Shown here piece after piece: positions 1 to 5,882 of a stretch of 16,171 bases of DNA. Positions within the stretch are counted from its first letter, which is position 1. Every line of letters begins with the position of its first letter. The stretch is from the NCBI GenBank assembly GCA_916710115.1, contig CAKAOY010000015.1, forward strand, positions 1 to 16,171, written 5' to 3'. The notes below the pieces were generated by a model. The model saw nothing but the letters and a program-made list of their open reading frames with translations. It had not been told where the DNA came from and searched no databases. The translations under genes and the position numbers were made by a program. The stretch is from an uncultured Bergeyella sp. Its GTDB lineage: Bacteria > Bacteroidota > Bacteroidia > Flavobacteriales > Weeksellaceae.

Positions 1-42
1 AATAATGTGAAAGTAAAGGATTGTAGAATATATTGAGATAAA

Positions 43-68
43 AAAAGAGGGGAAAAATCCCCTCTTTT
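43..68 (-). terminator. Intrinsic terminator after trpB
   Basis: A perfect 11-bp stem (43-53 with 58-68) closes a 4-base AAAA loop. Read on the minus strand, the arms AAAAGAGGGGA / TCCCCTCTTTT run into T residues, three bases after the trpB stop codon. The T-rich 3' end on both strands means it could also stop a plus-strand transcript entering from the left, but no such gene is visible. It separates trpB from anything further left, so trpB is not co-transcribed with a downstream trpA inside the window. Confidence 0.85.
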
Positions 69-71
69 AGG

Positions 72-1250
72 TTACAAGTGTTTTAGGTAGGTTTCCATAT
101 CCTTATCACCTCTACCACTTACATTAATTACGATTACTTCATTTTCTTTGAATGTTCTTTTTTTCAAGCCTGCCAATGCGTGGGAAGATTCAAGAGCAGG
201 GATAATACCTTCTTCTTTTGATAGTTCAAAAGCCGCTTCCAGAGCTTCATTATCAGTAGCGTTGTAGAATTTAACTCTTCCCGTAGTGAATAGATGTGCA
301 AATATAGGCCCTATACCAGGGTAATCAAGCCCCGCGGAGATACTATAAGGCTCTATTACTTGATGGTCTTCTGTCTGCATCACAAGACTTCTACTTCCGT
401 GAAGAACTCCAATGGTTCCCAAGGCTGTTGTAGCAGCTGTTTTACCCGAGTTTTCCCCTAATCCACCACCTTCTACGGCAATGAGTTTTACATTTTCGTC
501 ATCGAGGAAATGATAAAAAGCACCAATGGCATTACTACCACCACCCACACAAGCGATTACATAATCTGGTGTAGGTTTGCCAATTTTTTCGGTGAGTTGT
601 TCACGAATTTCCTTTGAAATTACACTTTGGAAATGAGCCACAATATCAGGATAAGGATGTGGCCCCACAGCACTGCCGATTAGGAAATAGGTGTCGGCAG
701 GATTTTCTACCCAACTTTGGAATGCCTCATTTACAGCATCGGTGAGGGTTTTTCCTCCCGAAGTAGCAGGAACTACTTTGGCACCGAGCATCTTCATTCG
801 AGCAACATTAAGTGCTTGCCGTTGGGTATCCAATTCTCCCATATAAATTACACACTCTAAATTAAGTAAGGCACAAGCCGTTGCCGTTGCTACTCCGTGT
901 TGTCCTGCTCCTGTTTCAGCAATTACGCGTTTTTTTCCTAGTCGTTTTGCTAATAGGGCCTGTCCTAATGCATTATTCAACTTATGAGCTCCCGTATGGT
1001 TGAGGTCTTCCCGTTTTAAATAAATCTGAGTGTTGTATTTCTTACTCAAATTAGAAGCATAGAATAAAGGGGTCGCCCTCCCTACATAGTCTCTGAGCAG
1101 TTGTTGATATTCTTCTTGGAAAGATTCTGAGGAAATAATTTGTTTGTAATTATCCTCTAATTCCTTCAAATTTGGTTTAAGAATGTCAGGCACGAATGCC
1201 CCTCCGAATTCGCCATAATAACCATTGGCGTCTACTGAATATTTTTTCAT
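72..1250 (-). CDS. trpB: Tryptophan synthase beta chain
   Basis: This is the PLP-dependent enzyme that condenses indole with L-serine to give L-tryptophan, normally as the alpha2-beta2 complex with TrpA. The 392-residue length is standard for the TrpB1 class. Visible hallmarks are the PLP lysine Lys90 in HTGAHKLNNA, the catalytic glutamate Glu112 in AETGAGQHG, the PLP-phosphate loop GGGSNA at 236-241, an Asp at about 309 in the closing region, and SGRGDKD at 378-384 with Ser378 near the PLP ring nitrogen. The N-terminus, with YGEFGGAFVP, is complete. No essential residue is missing. The gene stands alone: a terminator follows three bases after the stop, and an attenuator with a Trp-rich leader peptide precedes it, so expression should rise when charged tRNA-Trp is scarce. 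No other trp gene is in the window. It may work with TrpA encoded elsewhere, or as a stand-alone enzyme using free indole; the sequence does not decide. Confidence 0.97.
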   Translation of the reverse strand: MKKYSVDANGYYGEFGGAFVPDILKPNLKELEDNYKQIISSESFQEEYQQLLRDYVGRATPLFYASNLSKKYNTQIYLKREDLNHTGAHKLNNALGQALLAKRLGKKRVIAETGAGQHGVATATACALLNLECVIYMGELDTQRQALNVARMKMLGAKVVPATSGGKTLTDAVNEAFQSWVENPADTYFLIGSAVGPHPYPDIVAHFQSVISKEIREQLTEKIGKPTPDYVIACVGGGSNAIGAFYHFLDDENVKLIAVEGGGLGENSGKTAATTALGTIGVLHGSRSLVMQTEDHQVIEPYSISAGLDYPGIGPIFAHLFTTGRVKFYNATDNEALEAAFELSKEEGIIPALESSHALAGLKKRTFKENEVIVINVSGRGDKDMETYLKHL

Positions 1251-1273
1251 TATGTAAAAAATTTAAAATTACT

Positions 1274-1309
1274 AAAAAAATAAGCCCCGCCGCAAGTGCG
1301 ACAGGGCTT
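1274..1309 (-). terminator. Attenuator terminator in the trpB leader
   Basis: On the minus strand the arms AAGCCC and GGGCTT (1304-1309 and 1282-1287) pair. The hairpin continues through one pair between two mismatches to a CGC/GCG top stem with a 4-base loop, and is followed by ATTTTTTT. It lies between the leader peptide stop (1347) and the trpB start (1250), so it would end transcription before trpB. The only GC-rich segment in an otherwise AT-rich leader is this hairpin. It is the 3:4 terminator of the proposed attenuator. Confidence 0.88.
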
Positions 1310-1396
1310 GTATTATGTAAAGTATATATACAAATGCTCTGCTTCCTTACAGCTTAAATAATTGTAAGAAAGACCACCACCAAGTATTTGTATATA
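1307..1396 (-). promoter_or_regulatory. trp attenuator RNA: alternative pairings 1:2 and 2:3
   Basis: Segment 1 (1386-1396, inside leader codons Leu-Tyr-Thr-Asn, just before the Trp codons) is an exact 11-base complement of segment 2 (1325-1335). A further 10-bp stem with one G-U pair (1363-1372 with 1342-1351) sits inside it, so 1:2 forms a long hairpin with the Trp codons in its internal loop. Segment 2 can instead pair through 1328-1334 with segment 3 (1307-1313, seven pairs including one G-U), which takes the first bases of the terminator arm. A ribosome stalled on Trp codons would cover segment 1, free segment 2 for segment 3 and allow read-through. Free translation or no translation would leave the terminator. 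The pairings are seen in the sequence; the regulatory outcome is inferred from the classical enterobacterial trp model. Confidence 0.75.
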
Positions 1397-1406
1397 AACG
1401 AGTCAT
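1347..1406 (-). CDS. trpL: trp leader peptide
   Basis: A 19-codon reading frame, MTRLYTNTWWWSFLQLFKL, starts about 15-20 bases after the predicted transcription start and ends in TAA before the attenuator hairpin. Trp codons 9-11 are consecutive TGGs (1374-1382). TGG is a rare codon, and three in a row in a short leader ahead of a tryptophan biosynthetic gene is the signature of a ribosome-stalling sensor. There is no Shine-Dalgarno sequence, as is usual in Flavobacteriia; the start is preceded by an A-rich stretch. The codons just before the Trp run form RNA segment 1 of the alternative structure, so stalling there would disrupt the 1:2 hairpin. The peptide is too short to have an enzymatic role and probably acts only in cis. 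The symbol is given by function; similarity to the E. coli TrpL sequence is limited to tandem Trp residues. Confidence 0.88.
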   Translation of the reverse strand: MTRLYTNTWWWSFLQLFKL

Positions 1407-1425
1407 ATTTTTGATATATTTTCAG

Positions 1426-1433
1426 CAAAGGTA
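1426..1433 (-). promoter_or_regulatory. Promoter -7 box of the trpL-trpB transcript
   Basis: On the minus strand TACCTTTG matches the Bacteroidota -7 consensus TAnnTTTG. It sits about 20 bases before the leader peptide ATG. No clear TTG -33 element is visible at the usual spacing. The rest of the gap, 1434-1547, is very AT-rich and holds no other feature I can support. Confidence 0.65.
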
Positions 1434-1547
1434 TAATTTTTTTATAATAATCAGATGTTTTTTTTATATTTTTTCTGTTTAAATTTATAATGTGTTGATT
1501 TATAGTGTGATAATTTAATGTAATTTTTGTTTATATATGTATGTTTA

Positions 1548-2162
1548 TTATTTAGAGAGTTTTTTTAGTTCCTTGTAGGTTTCTTCTAATCGTTTTAGCA
1601 TTTTACCATAAATTAATCGGTATAATAATGTTAAAACCAAAATAAAGATAGTGATTATTACGAGGGAAGCCACGATGATTAATGATAATGAAGCAAAATT
1701 TGGAGAATGGTTGCAGTTAATATGATAATGAATACCGTAATATATCCCTAAAATGAATGATATATTCATTATGGCTACAACGAATAGCACATATAACCGT
1801 ACCAATTGTCTCATACCGAGTATTCGTCGGAGAAGTTTTTTGGGACTGTTTTCTACAGCAATCATGTAATTAGAGCAAAACAATCCACCGATAAGGAGGT
1901 AGGGTAGAGTTTTGAAAGTAGTATCTAAAATGTATAGGGCTTTTTGTGGTATTATTTTGAGTGCCAAGTCGTTATTCCCTTGAGGTAGAAAGTGGTTGAT
2001 TCCTGCCCAAAAGAGTAGCTCTATGAATCCAATCAATAGGAGCCATCTTGCTATGGATAGAGATTTCTTTTTGGTCATAATGAAGAGTTCCTGTTCACTA
2101 TATTTTTTGAAGTGATTTTCTTCTTGCCAATGTTTTTTTAATAAATCTAAGTCGTGGCTCAT
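1548..2162 (-). CDS. Four-helix membrane protein coupled to an ECF sigma factor (candidate anti-sigma factor)
   Basis: A 204-residue integral membrane protein. A charged cytoplasmic N-terminus of about 36 residues (including KKHWQEEN and KKKSLSIARW) precedes four hydrophobic segments at about 37-57, 84-103, 121-145 and 158-185. A short, Lys/Glu-rich amphipathic tail (KMLKRLEETYKELKKLSK) follows. Its ATG overlaps the stop codon of the upstream sigma factor by one base (TAATG on the minus strand), a strong sign of translational coupling and fixed stoichiometry. Sigma-factor/membrane-protein pairs like this usually encode an anti-sigma factor, but there is no HxxxCxxC zinc anti-sigma motif and no FecR-type periplasmic domain. 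The assignment therefore rests on position and topology. I do not recognise a named domain. It may be a Flavobacteriia-specific family. Confidence 0.6.
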   Translation of the reverse strand: MSHDLDLLKKHWQEENHFKKYSEQELFIMTKKKSLSIARWLLLIGFIELLFWAGINHFLPQGNNDLALKIIPQKALYILDTTFKTLPYLLIGGLFCSNYMIAVENSPKKLLRRILGMRQLVRLYVLFVVAIMNISFILGIYYGIHYHINCNHSPNFASLSLIIVASLVIITIFILVLTLLYRLIYGKMLKRLEETYKELKKLSK

Positions 2163-2659
2163 TATTTGTTGTTTTTAGATATTAGTTTTTTTAGTTTGTC
2201 TTTAGTTCTCATCATTTTTATTCTAGCATTACCTTCGGATATTCCCATTATTTCGGCAATTTCTTTGTAGGATTTATCTTCAAGGAAGAGCATTATTAGT
2301 GCTTTTTCTATATCATTGAGTTGATAGATGGCATTGTACATTGTTTGAATTTTTTCAATCTCGTCATTATTATATTCTGCTTGTATGTTGAGATTGAATA
2401 GCTCTTTGTTTTTATCTATTTTGGGTTGTTTATTGTTTTTTTTGAATAGGGTAATGGCTGTATTTAGAGCAATTCTATACGCCCAAGTAGTGAATTTGGC
2501 ATCACCTCGGAATTTGGGATATGCCTTCCAGAGTTGTATTACGATTTCTTGGAATAAGTCCTCGTGGTCGTATTGGTTATTGGTGTATATTCTGCAAATT
2601 TTATGTACGATATTTTGGTTATCGTACAATTGCCTAAGAAATTCTTGCTCTATATTCAT
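2162..2659 (-). CDS. ECF-type RNA polymerase sigma factor (sigma-70 family)
   Basis: A 165-residue alternative sigma factor with only the two core domains. Region 2 spans about 10-75, with the typical DLFQEIVIQLWKAYPKFRG and FTTWAYRIALNTAI segments that bind core polymerase and the -10 DNA. Region 4 spans about 108-160, with a helix-turn-helix around YKEIAEIMGISEGNARIKMMR that reads the -35. No sigma-1.1 or region 3 is present. I chose the ATG at 2659 (MNIEQEFLRQ). An upstream in-frame start at 2737 would add 26 residues unlike the family and would run through the terminator of the preceding gene. The next gene overlaps its stop codon and encodes a membrane protein that may restrain it. No TAnnTTTG box is seen upstream, so the pair may depend on another promoter type, possibly its own. 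The signal it responds to cannot be told. Confidence 0.88.
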   Translation of the reverse strand: MNIEQEFLRQLYDNQNIVHKICRIYTNNQYDHEDLFQEIVIQLWKAYPKFRGDAKFTTWAYRIALNTAITLFKKNNKQPKIDKNKELFNLNIQAEYNNDEIEKIQTMYNAIYQLNDIEKALIMLFLEDKSYKEIAEIMGISEGNARIKMMRTKDKLKKLISKNNK

Positions 2660-2726
2660 GTAAATCAGATTCGTTGTATGAGTCGTTATTTTTTTAGGAT
2701 TGTTACATAATGGACTCCTAAGATAT

Positions 2727-2765
2727 AAAAAAAACACCTATGCGGAGCGAACCGATAAGTGTTTT
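2727..2765 (-). terminator. Terminator after the DUF2147 gene
   Basis: On the minus strand AAAACAC / GTGTTTT (2759-2765 with 2731-2737) pairs, and the stem continues with one mismatch and one bulge to a CGG/CCG top (2743-2745 with 2752-2754) and a 6-base loop. A T-run follows (2727-2734). It lies between the DUF2147 stop (2783) and the sigma-factor start (2659), so these are separate transcripts. Confidence 0.8.
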
Positions 2766-2782
2766 CTATGATAATTTGGAAT

Positions 2783-3196
2783 TTAGTTTTTTTGCCAAAC
2801 TTGCGTTCTTCCGATAACAGAAAAGCCGATGTATCCTCTCACATTCAGTTTGTTGCCATCTCGCGTGATGGTGCATTTGTAGGTTTTTCCATTTTTTGGG
2901 TCTGTAATGGTTCCTCCCGTGAATTCGTCGCCATCTTTTTCTAATCCTCTGATGATTTCCAGCCCGATTAGTGGTTTATTTTTTCTGTCGTCCTTGCACT
3001 TTACACAATTGTCATTAGTGGGTTTTTGCATCAGTTGTTGGATTTTTCCGTAGTATTTTCCATCATTTTTTTTGAAAATTTCTACAATTGATTTTGCCTT
3101 TCCTGTTTCGTCGTCAATGGTTTTCCATTTTCCTTCAATTTGAGCAGAAATGGCTACTCCTACTAATAAAGATAGTCCTAAAAGGATTTTTTTCAT
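2783..3196 (-). CDS. Secreted DUF2147 family protein
   Basis: A 137-residue protein with a clear signal peptide (MKKILLGLSLLVGVAISA, cut before Gln19), leaving a mature domain of about 119 residues. The body matches the DUF2147 pattern: EGKWKTIDDETGKAKSIVEIF near the start, YYGKI, a CVKCKDD pair of cysteines, PLIGLEIIRGLEKDGDEFTGGTITDPKNGKTYKCTI, and a C-terminal LNVRGYIGFSVIGRTQVWQK. Proteins of this family are small, exported beta-rich domains resembling calycin/lipocalin-like folds. Their function is not established. It is a single-gene transcript with its own terminator. The AT-rich gap 3197-3401 upstream holds no gene; no convincing TAnnTTTG box for this gene was found there. Confidence 0.88.
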   Translation of the reverse strand: MKKILLGLSLLVGVAISAQIEGKWKTIDDETGKAKSIVEIFKKNDGKYYGKIQQLMQKPTNDNCVKCKDDRKNKPLIGLEIIRGLEKDGDEFTGGTITDPKNGKTYKCTITRDGNKLNVRGYIGFSVIGRTQVWQKN

Positions 3197-3401
3197 TTCT
3201 AATTATTTTAATATTAATAGCTGTAAAAGTAATAAAAAAAATTAAACGAAAGATACTGTTTTTGTAATTTTAATTGTTAGTATTTAATAATCAGTTATTT
3301 ATATTTAAAAATTATTTTTTAAAAATCAAACGATGAATGTTTTTAATAGTTATTGATAGGATAAAATTTATAAATAAGGAGGGATAATTGTAGATTTTTT
3401 T

Positions 3402-3409
3402 TATATTTG
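3402..3409 (+). promoter_or_regulatory. Promoter -7 box for mrp
   Basis: TATATTTG fits TAnnTTTG and lies 21 bases before the mrp ATG at 3431. No well-placed TTG -33 element is visible. The TTG inside this box is in frame with mrp and would be mistaken for a start codon by a longest-frame rule. Confidence 0.6.
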
Positions 3410-3430
3410 TGGTTAAAATTTATTAGTAGT

Positions 3431-4534
3431 ATGATTACAAAATCAAGAGTTCAGGAATTTCTAAAAAATATAGAAGTTGATGATTTGGTGCATAATATAC
3501 AAATTATGGGTGATGATGTCTATATCGATATGACAGCTCACTCCCCAGCGATGCACGAGAAAAAGAAATTGGAGATAGCGATGAAGCAAGCCTTTGCTTC
3601 TGAGTTTGGCGAGACAGCTGTTTTGAAATTAAAAATTCAATCTCCTGATCAGACGGAGGTTCAGAAGAACCAAATTAAAGGAAAAATGATACCAGGTATT
3701 AGCAATATTATTGCAATTGCTTCAGGAAAAGGAGGTGTTGGTAAATCTACTGTTGCGTCCAATTTAGCTGTTACCTTAGCAAAAATGGGTTTCAAGGTGG
3801 GGCTTCTCGATGCGGATATTTATGGGCCATCTATCCCGACAATGTTTGATACTGTGGGCGATAAGCCTTATACCGTAAATATTAATGGTAAAAATTTGAT
3901 GCAACCATTAGAGAATTATGGAGTAAAGATGCTATCTATAGGGTATTTTTCAGGAAGTAATCAAGCTGTGGTATGGCGTGGCCCTATGGCCTCTAAGGCA
4001 TTGCAACAATTAATTAGAGATGCTAATTGGGGAGAGTTGGATTTCTTATTGATAGACTTGCCTCCAGGTACGGGAGATATCCATTTATCTATTGTTCAAG
4101 AAATCCCTGTTACAGGTGCTGTTATTGTTAGTACACCTCAGCATGTGGCATTGGCTGATGTTAAGAAAGGAATTGCAATGTTCACTATGGAGAGTATTAA
4201 TATTCCAGTGTTAGGAGTTATTGAGAATATGTCATATTTTGTGCCAGAAGAATTGCCAAATAATAAATATTATATTTTCGGAAAAGAAGGAGCTCAAAAT
4301 CTTGCAAGGGATTTAGGAATTCCAGTTTTAGGAGAAATTCCATTGGTACAAAGTATTAGAGAGTCAGGAGATGTAGGGCGTCCTGCGGCACTTCAAGAAA
4401 ATACTATGGTATCAGAAATATACTTGGATACGACTAAGAAAATGTTAGAAAGTCTTTTGGATAGAAATACGAATCTACCTCCAACTGAAGCTGTGAAAAT
4501 TACCACAATGTCGGGGTGCTCCACAAAAAAATAA
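3431..4534 (+). CDS. mrp: Mrp/ApbC/NBP35-family iron-sulfur cluster carrier ATPase
   Basis: A 367-residue P-loop ATPase that carries and delivers iron-sulfur clusters to apoproteins in the cytosol. An N-terminal MIP18/DUF59 domain occupies about 1-80. The ATPase domain follows, with the deviant Walker A GKGGVGKST at 99-107, LLDADIYGPS at about 125, and the switch motif DLPPGTGD at 209-216. The cluster-binding CxxC that E. coli Mrp carries in the segment after ENMS is absent: here the segment reads ENMSYFVPEELPNNKYYIFG. From memory, the same replacement occurs in other Flavobacteriia homologues, so it is a lineage trait rather than damage. A single Cys remains near the C-terminus (SGCSTKK). 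The ATG at 3431 (MITKSRVQEFL) is chosen because the upstream TTG frame start lies in the -7 promoter box. An Nfu-type gene follows 59 bases on, which supports an Fe-S role. Confidence 0.93.
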   Translation: MITKSRVQEFLKNIEVDDLVHNIQIMGDDVYIDMTAHSPAMHEKKKLEIAMKQAFASEFGETAVLKLKIQSPDQTEVQKNQIKGKMIPGISNIIAIASGKGGVGKSTVASNLAVTLAKMGFKVGLLDADIYGPSIPTMFDTVGDKPYTVNINGKNLMQPLENYGVKMLSIGYFSGSNQAVVWRGPMASKALQQLIRDANWGELDFLLIDLPPGTGDIHLSIVQEIPVTGAVIVSTPQHVALADVKKGIAMFTMESINIPVLGVIENMSYFVPEELPNNKYYIFGKEGAQNLARDLGIPVLGEIPLVQSIRESGDVGRPAALQENTMVSEIYLDTTKKMLESLLDRNTNLPPTEAVKITTMSGCSTKK

Positions 4535-4568
4535 GAAGGTAAAAGAATAGTAATTTTAATATTTTTAC

Positions 4569-4576
4569 TAAATTTG
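4569..4576 (+). promoter_or_regulatory. Possible promoter -7 box for the Nfu gene
   Basis: TAAATTTG matches TAnnTTTG and sits 17 bases before the Nfu-type ATG, in the 59-base gap after mrp. No -33 TTG is seen. With no terminator after mrp, the gene could be transcribed both from here and by read-through from mrp. Confidence 0.45.
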
Positions 4577-4593
4577 CAACTAAATATTAATTA

Positions 4594-4839
4594 ATGGATA
4601 TAAAGCACGAAGAAACGGTAACAAAAGTACTCGAAGCATTAGAGAGTATCCGCCCTTTTCTTAATAAAGATGGTGGAGATATTGAGTTAATTGATGTAGT
4701 AGGGGATAAAGTTTTTGTGAGACTATTAGGGAATTGTTCTAGTTGCCCAATCAGTTTTTCTACAATGAAGCTGGGTGTAGAGACTACTATCAAACAAATG
4801 GCTCCTGAAATTAAAGAAGTTCTTAGTATAGAAGACTAA
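4594..4839 (+). CDS. Nfu-type iron-sulfur scaffold (NifU C-terminal domain)
   Basis: An 81-residue protein consisting only of the NifU C-terminal (Nfu) domain, which binds a [4Fe-4S] cluster between subunits and passes it to target proteins. The expected features are present: a helix ending IRPFLNKDGGDIELIDV, the strand VFVRLLG, and the cluster-ligating CxxC as Cys48 and Cys51 in GNCSSCP, followed by the helix ISFSTMKLGVETTIKQ. The length is typical of stand-alone Nfu domains. It lies directly downstream of mrp, a second cluster carrier, and probably works in the same delivery step. A shared bidirectional terminator follows. I am confident about the domain; its specific clients cannot be told. 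Confidence 0.9.
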   Translation: MDIKHEETVTKVLEALESIRPFLNKDGGDIELIDVVGDKVFVRLLGNCSSCPISFSTMKLGVETTIKQMAPEIKEVLSIED

Positions 4840-4862
4840 ATTTATTCAGTGAGATAAAAAAT

Positions 4863-4900
4863 AAAATAGACTTTCCCAATATTGAGGAAGTCTATTTTTT
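4863..4900. terminator. Bidirectional terminator between Nfu and OmpA-family genes
   Basis: A long stem, AAATAGACTT..CC with GG..AAGTCTATTT (4863-4876 with 4886-4898), has a T-run on the plus side and a T-rich flank on the minus side. It lies between two convergent genes and can serve both. Confidence 0.82.
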
Positions 4901-4930
4901 GCATTAACAAAATTTATGGAAACAAAAAAA

Positions 4931-5767
4931 TTATTTCTTAATAGGAGCTATGTTCATCAATTTCATAAATTCCTCTAATTTAGGCATTATGATGATTTCT
5001 GTTCTTCTGTTTTCGGCTCTTCCAGATACAGAAGCATTGGTTGTTTTTGGGTTAAATTCGCCTCGTCCACCCGCAGTTATTCTATTTGGATTTACCCCAA
5101 ATTGGCTTTGCAAAATTTTTGCTACGGAAGTTGCTCTTAAGGCAGATAATTCCCAATTATCTCTTGGCGAACTTACACTTGATAATGGAGTATTATCAGT
5201 ATTTCCTTCAATTAAAACGGAGTAAGTGTCGTAATCGTTGATTACTTTTGCAACTTTTCCTAAGACACCTTGTGCAGCAGGTAATACATCATATCTCCCT
5301 ACTGGGTAGAGCATTTTGTCTGATAATGAAATCATTACAACTCCTTTCAATACTTTTACTTCTACATCTTTATCAGTTACATCATCCAAAGTTCTTTTTA
5401 ATTTGTTGGATAATGCCAAGTTTAAACTATCGTTTTTAGAATTTGCAGAAATAAGTTGCTTAATGTAAGAATTAGAAGCATTGATTTCTCCAACTAACTT
5501 GTCAATATTAGCAGATGATTTACCCGAGTTGGATAGACATGCATCAAGGGAAGATTTTAGAGCGTTGTTTTGGTCTTTTAAAAGATTGTTCTCACTTGAA
5601 AGTCCTGCATTCTGCCCTCTCAACTCTTGTATTTCTCTTTGTCTCTCAGCAAGGTTTTCAAGACTTTGTTTGTAGTTGGTATTCAGAGCATCAAATTGTT
5701 TTTTGCTCACGCAACTCGTCATTCCGATAGCCACTAATCCGATGGCAAAAAAATTCAATAATTTCAT
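4931..5767 (-). CDS. OmpA-family lipoprotein with coiled-coil stalk
   Basis: A 278-residue outer-membrane-associated protein expected to anchor the envelope to peptidoglycan. The signal sequence MKLLNFFAIGLVAIGMTSC carries a lipobox with lipidated Cys19, so it should be membrane-anchored by lipid. Residues about 22-125 are rich in Leu/Asn/Gln/Glu repeats (for example LRGQNAGLSSENNLLKDQNN) and look like a coiled coil. An OmpA C-terminal domain follows at about 145-265. It has VLIEGNTDNTPL, with Asp191 and the downstream LSALRA Arg211 in the usual peptidoglycan-binding positions, then GRGEFNP and AENRRTEIII. I took the ATG at 5767, because the longer frame (from 5809) would bury the signal peptide behind 14 residues and begins ahead of any reasonable leader. 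It diverges from tilS. It has no visible partner gene. Confidence 0.9.
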   Translation of the reverse strand: MKLLNFFAIGLVAIGMTSCVSKKQFDALNTNYKQSLENLAERQREIQELRGQNAGLSSENNLLKDQNNALKSSLDACLSNSGKSSANIDKLVGEINASNSYIKQLISANSKNDSLNLALSNKLKRTLDDVTDKDVEVKVLKGVVMISLSDKMLYPVGRYDVLPAAQGVLGKVAKVINDYDTYSVLIEGNTDNTPLSSVSSPRDNWELSALRATSVAKILQSQFGVNPNRITAGGRGEFNPKTTNASVSGRAENRRTEIIIMPKLEEFMKLMNIAPIKK

Positions 5768-5820
5768 ATATTCAAAATATTTATTTTTCGTTTTGAGGAA
5801 AATCAACATCTTTCCATCGC

Positions 5821-5828
5821 CAAATATA
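5821..5828 (-). promoter_or_regulatory. Promoter -7 box for the OmpA-family gene
   Basis: On the minus strand TATATTTG matches TAnnTTTG, about 54 bases before the ATG at 5767. It lies only 11 bases from the opposing tilS box, so the two polymerase sites overlap. Confidence 0.6.
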
Positions 5829-5839
5829 CAAAAAGATAT

Positions 5840-5847
5840 TATATTTG
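5840..5847 (+). promoter_or_regulatory. Promoter -7 box for tilS-rnhB
   Basis: TATATTTG matches TAnnTTTG, 35 bases before the tilS GTG. Its -33 region falls on the -7 box of the divergent OmpA-family gene. No TTG is present there. Confidence 0.6.
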
Positions 5848-5882
5848 TAGTAAGTTTTTAACAAATTTAATAAATTTCTGAG

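Noticed and set aside
1325..1396. Inverted 11-bp repeats at 1325-1335 and 1386-1396 as a repressor operator
   Set aside because: They lie downstream of the promoter, flank the leader Trp codons and fit RNA pairing better. A DNA operator role is possible but not needed.
2660..2737. 26-residue N-terminal extension of the sigma factor
   Set aside because: It runs through the terminator of the DUF2147 gene and has no similarity to ECF sigma N-termini; the ATG at 2659 fits.
3197..3401. Possible small gene or RNA in the AT-rich gap between DUF2147 and mrp
   Set aside because: There is no convincing frame, hairpin or promoter pair apart from the mrp -7 box; the sequence is low complexity.
4931..5809. 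Longer start (5809) for the OmpA-family protein
   Set aside because: It would place 14 polar residues before the lipoprotein signal sequence; the ATG at 5767 gives a normal lipobox.
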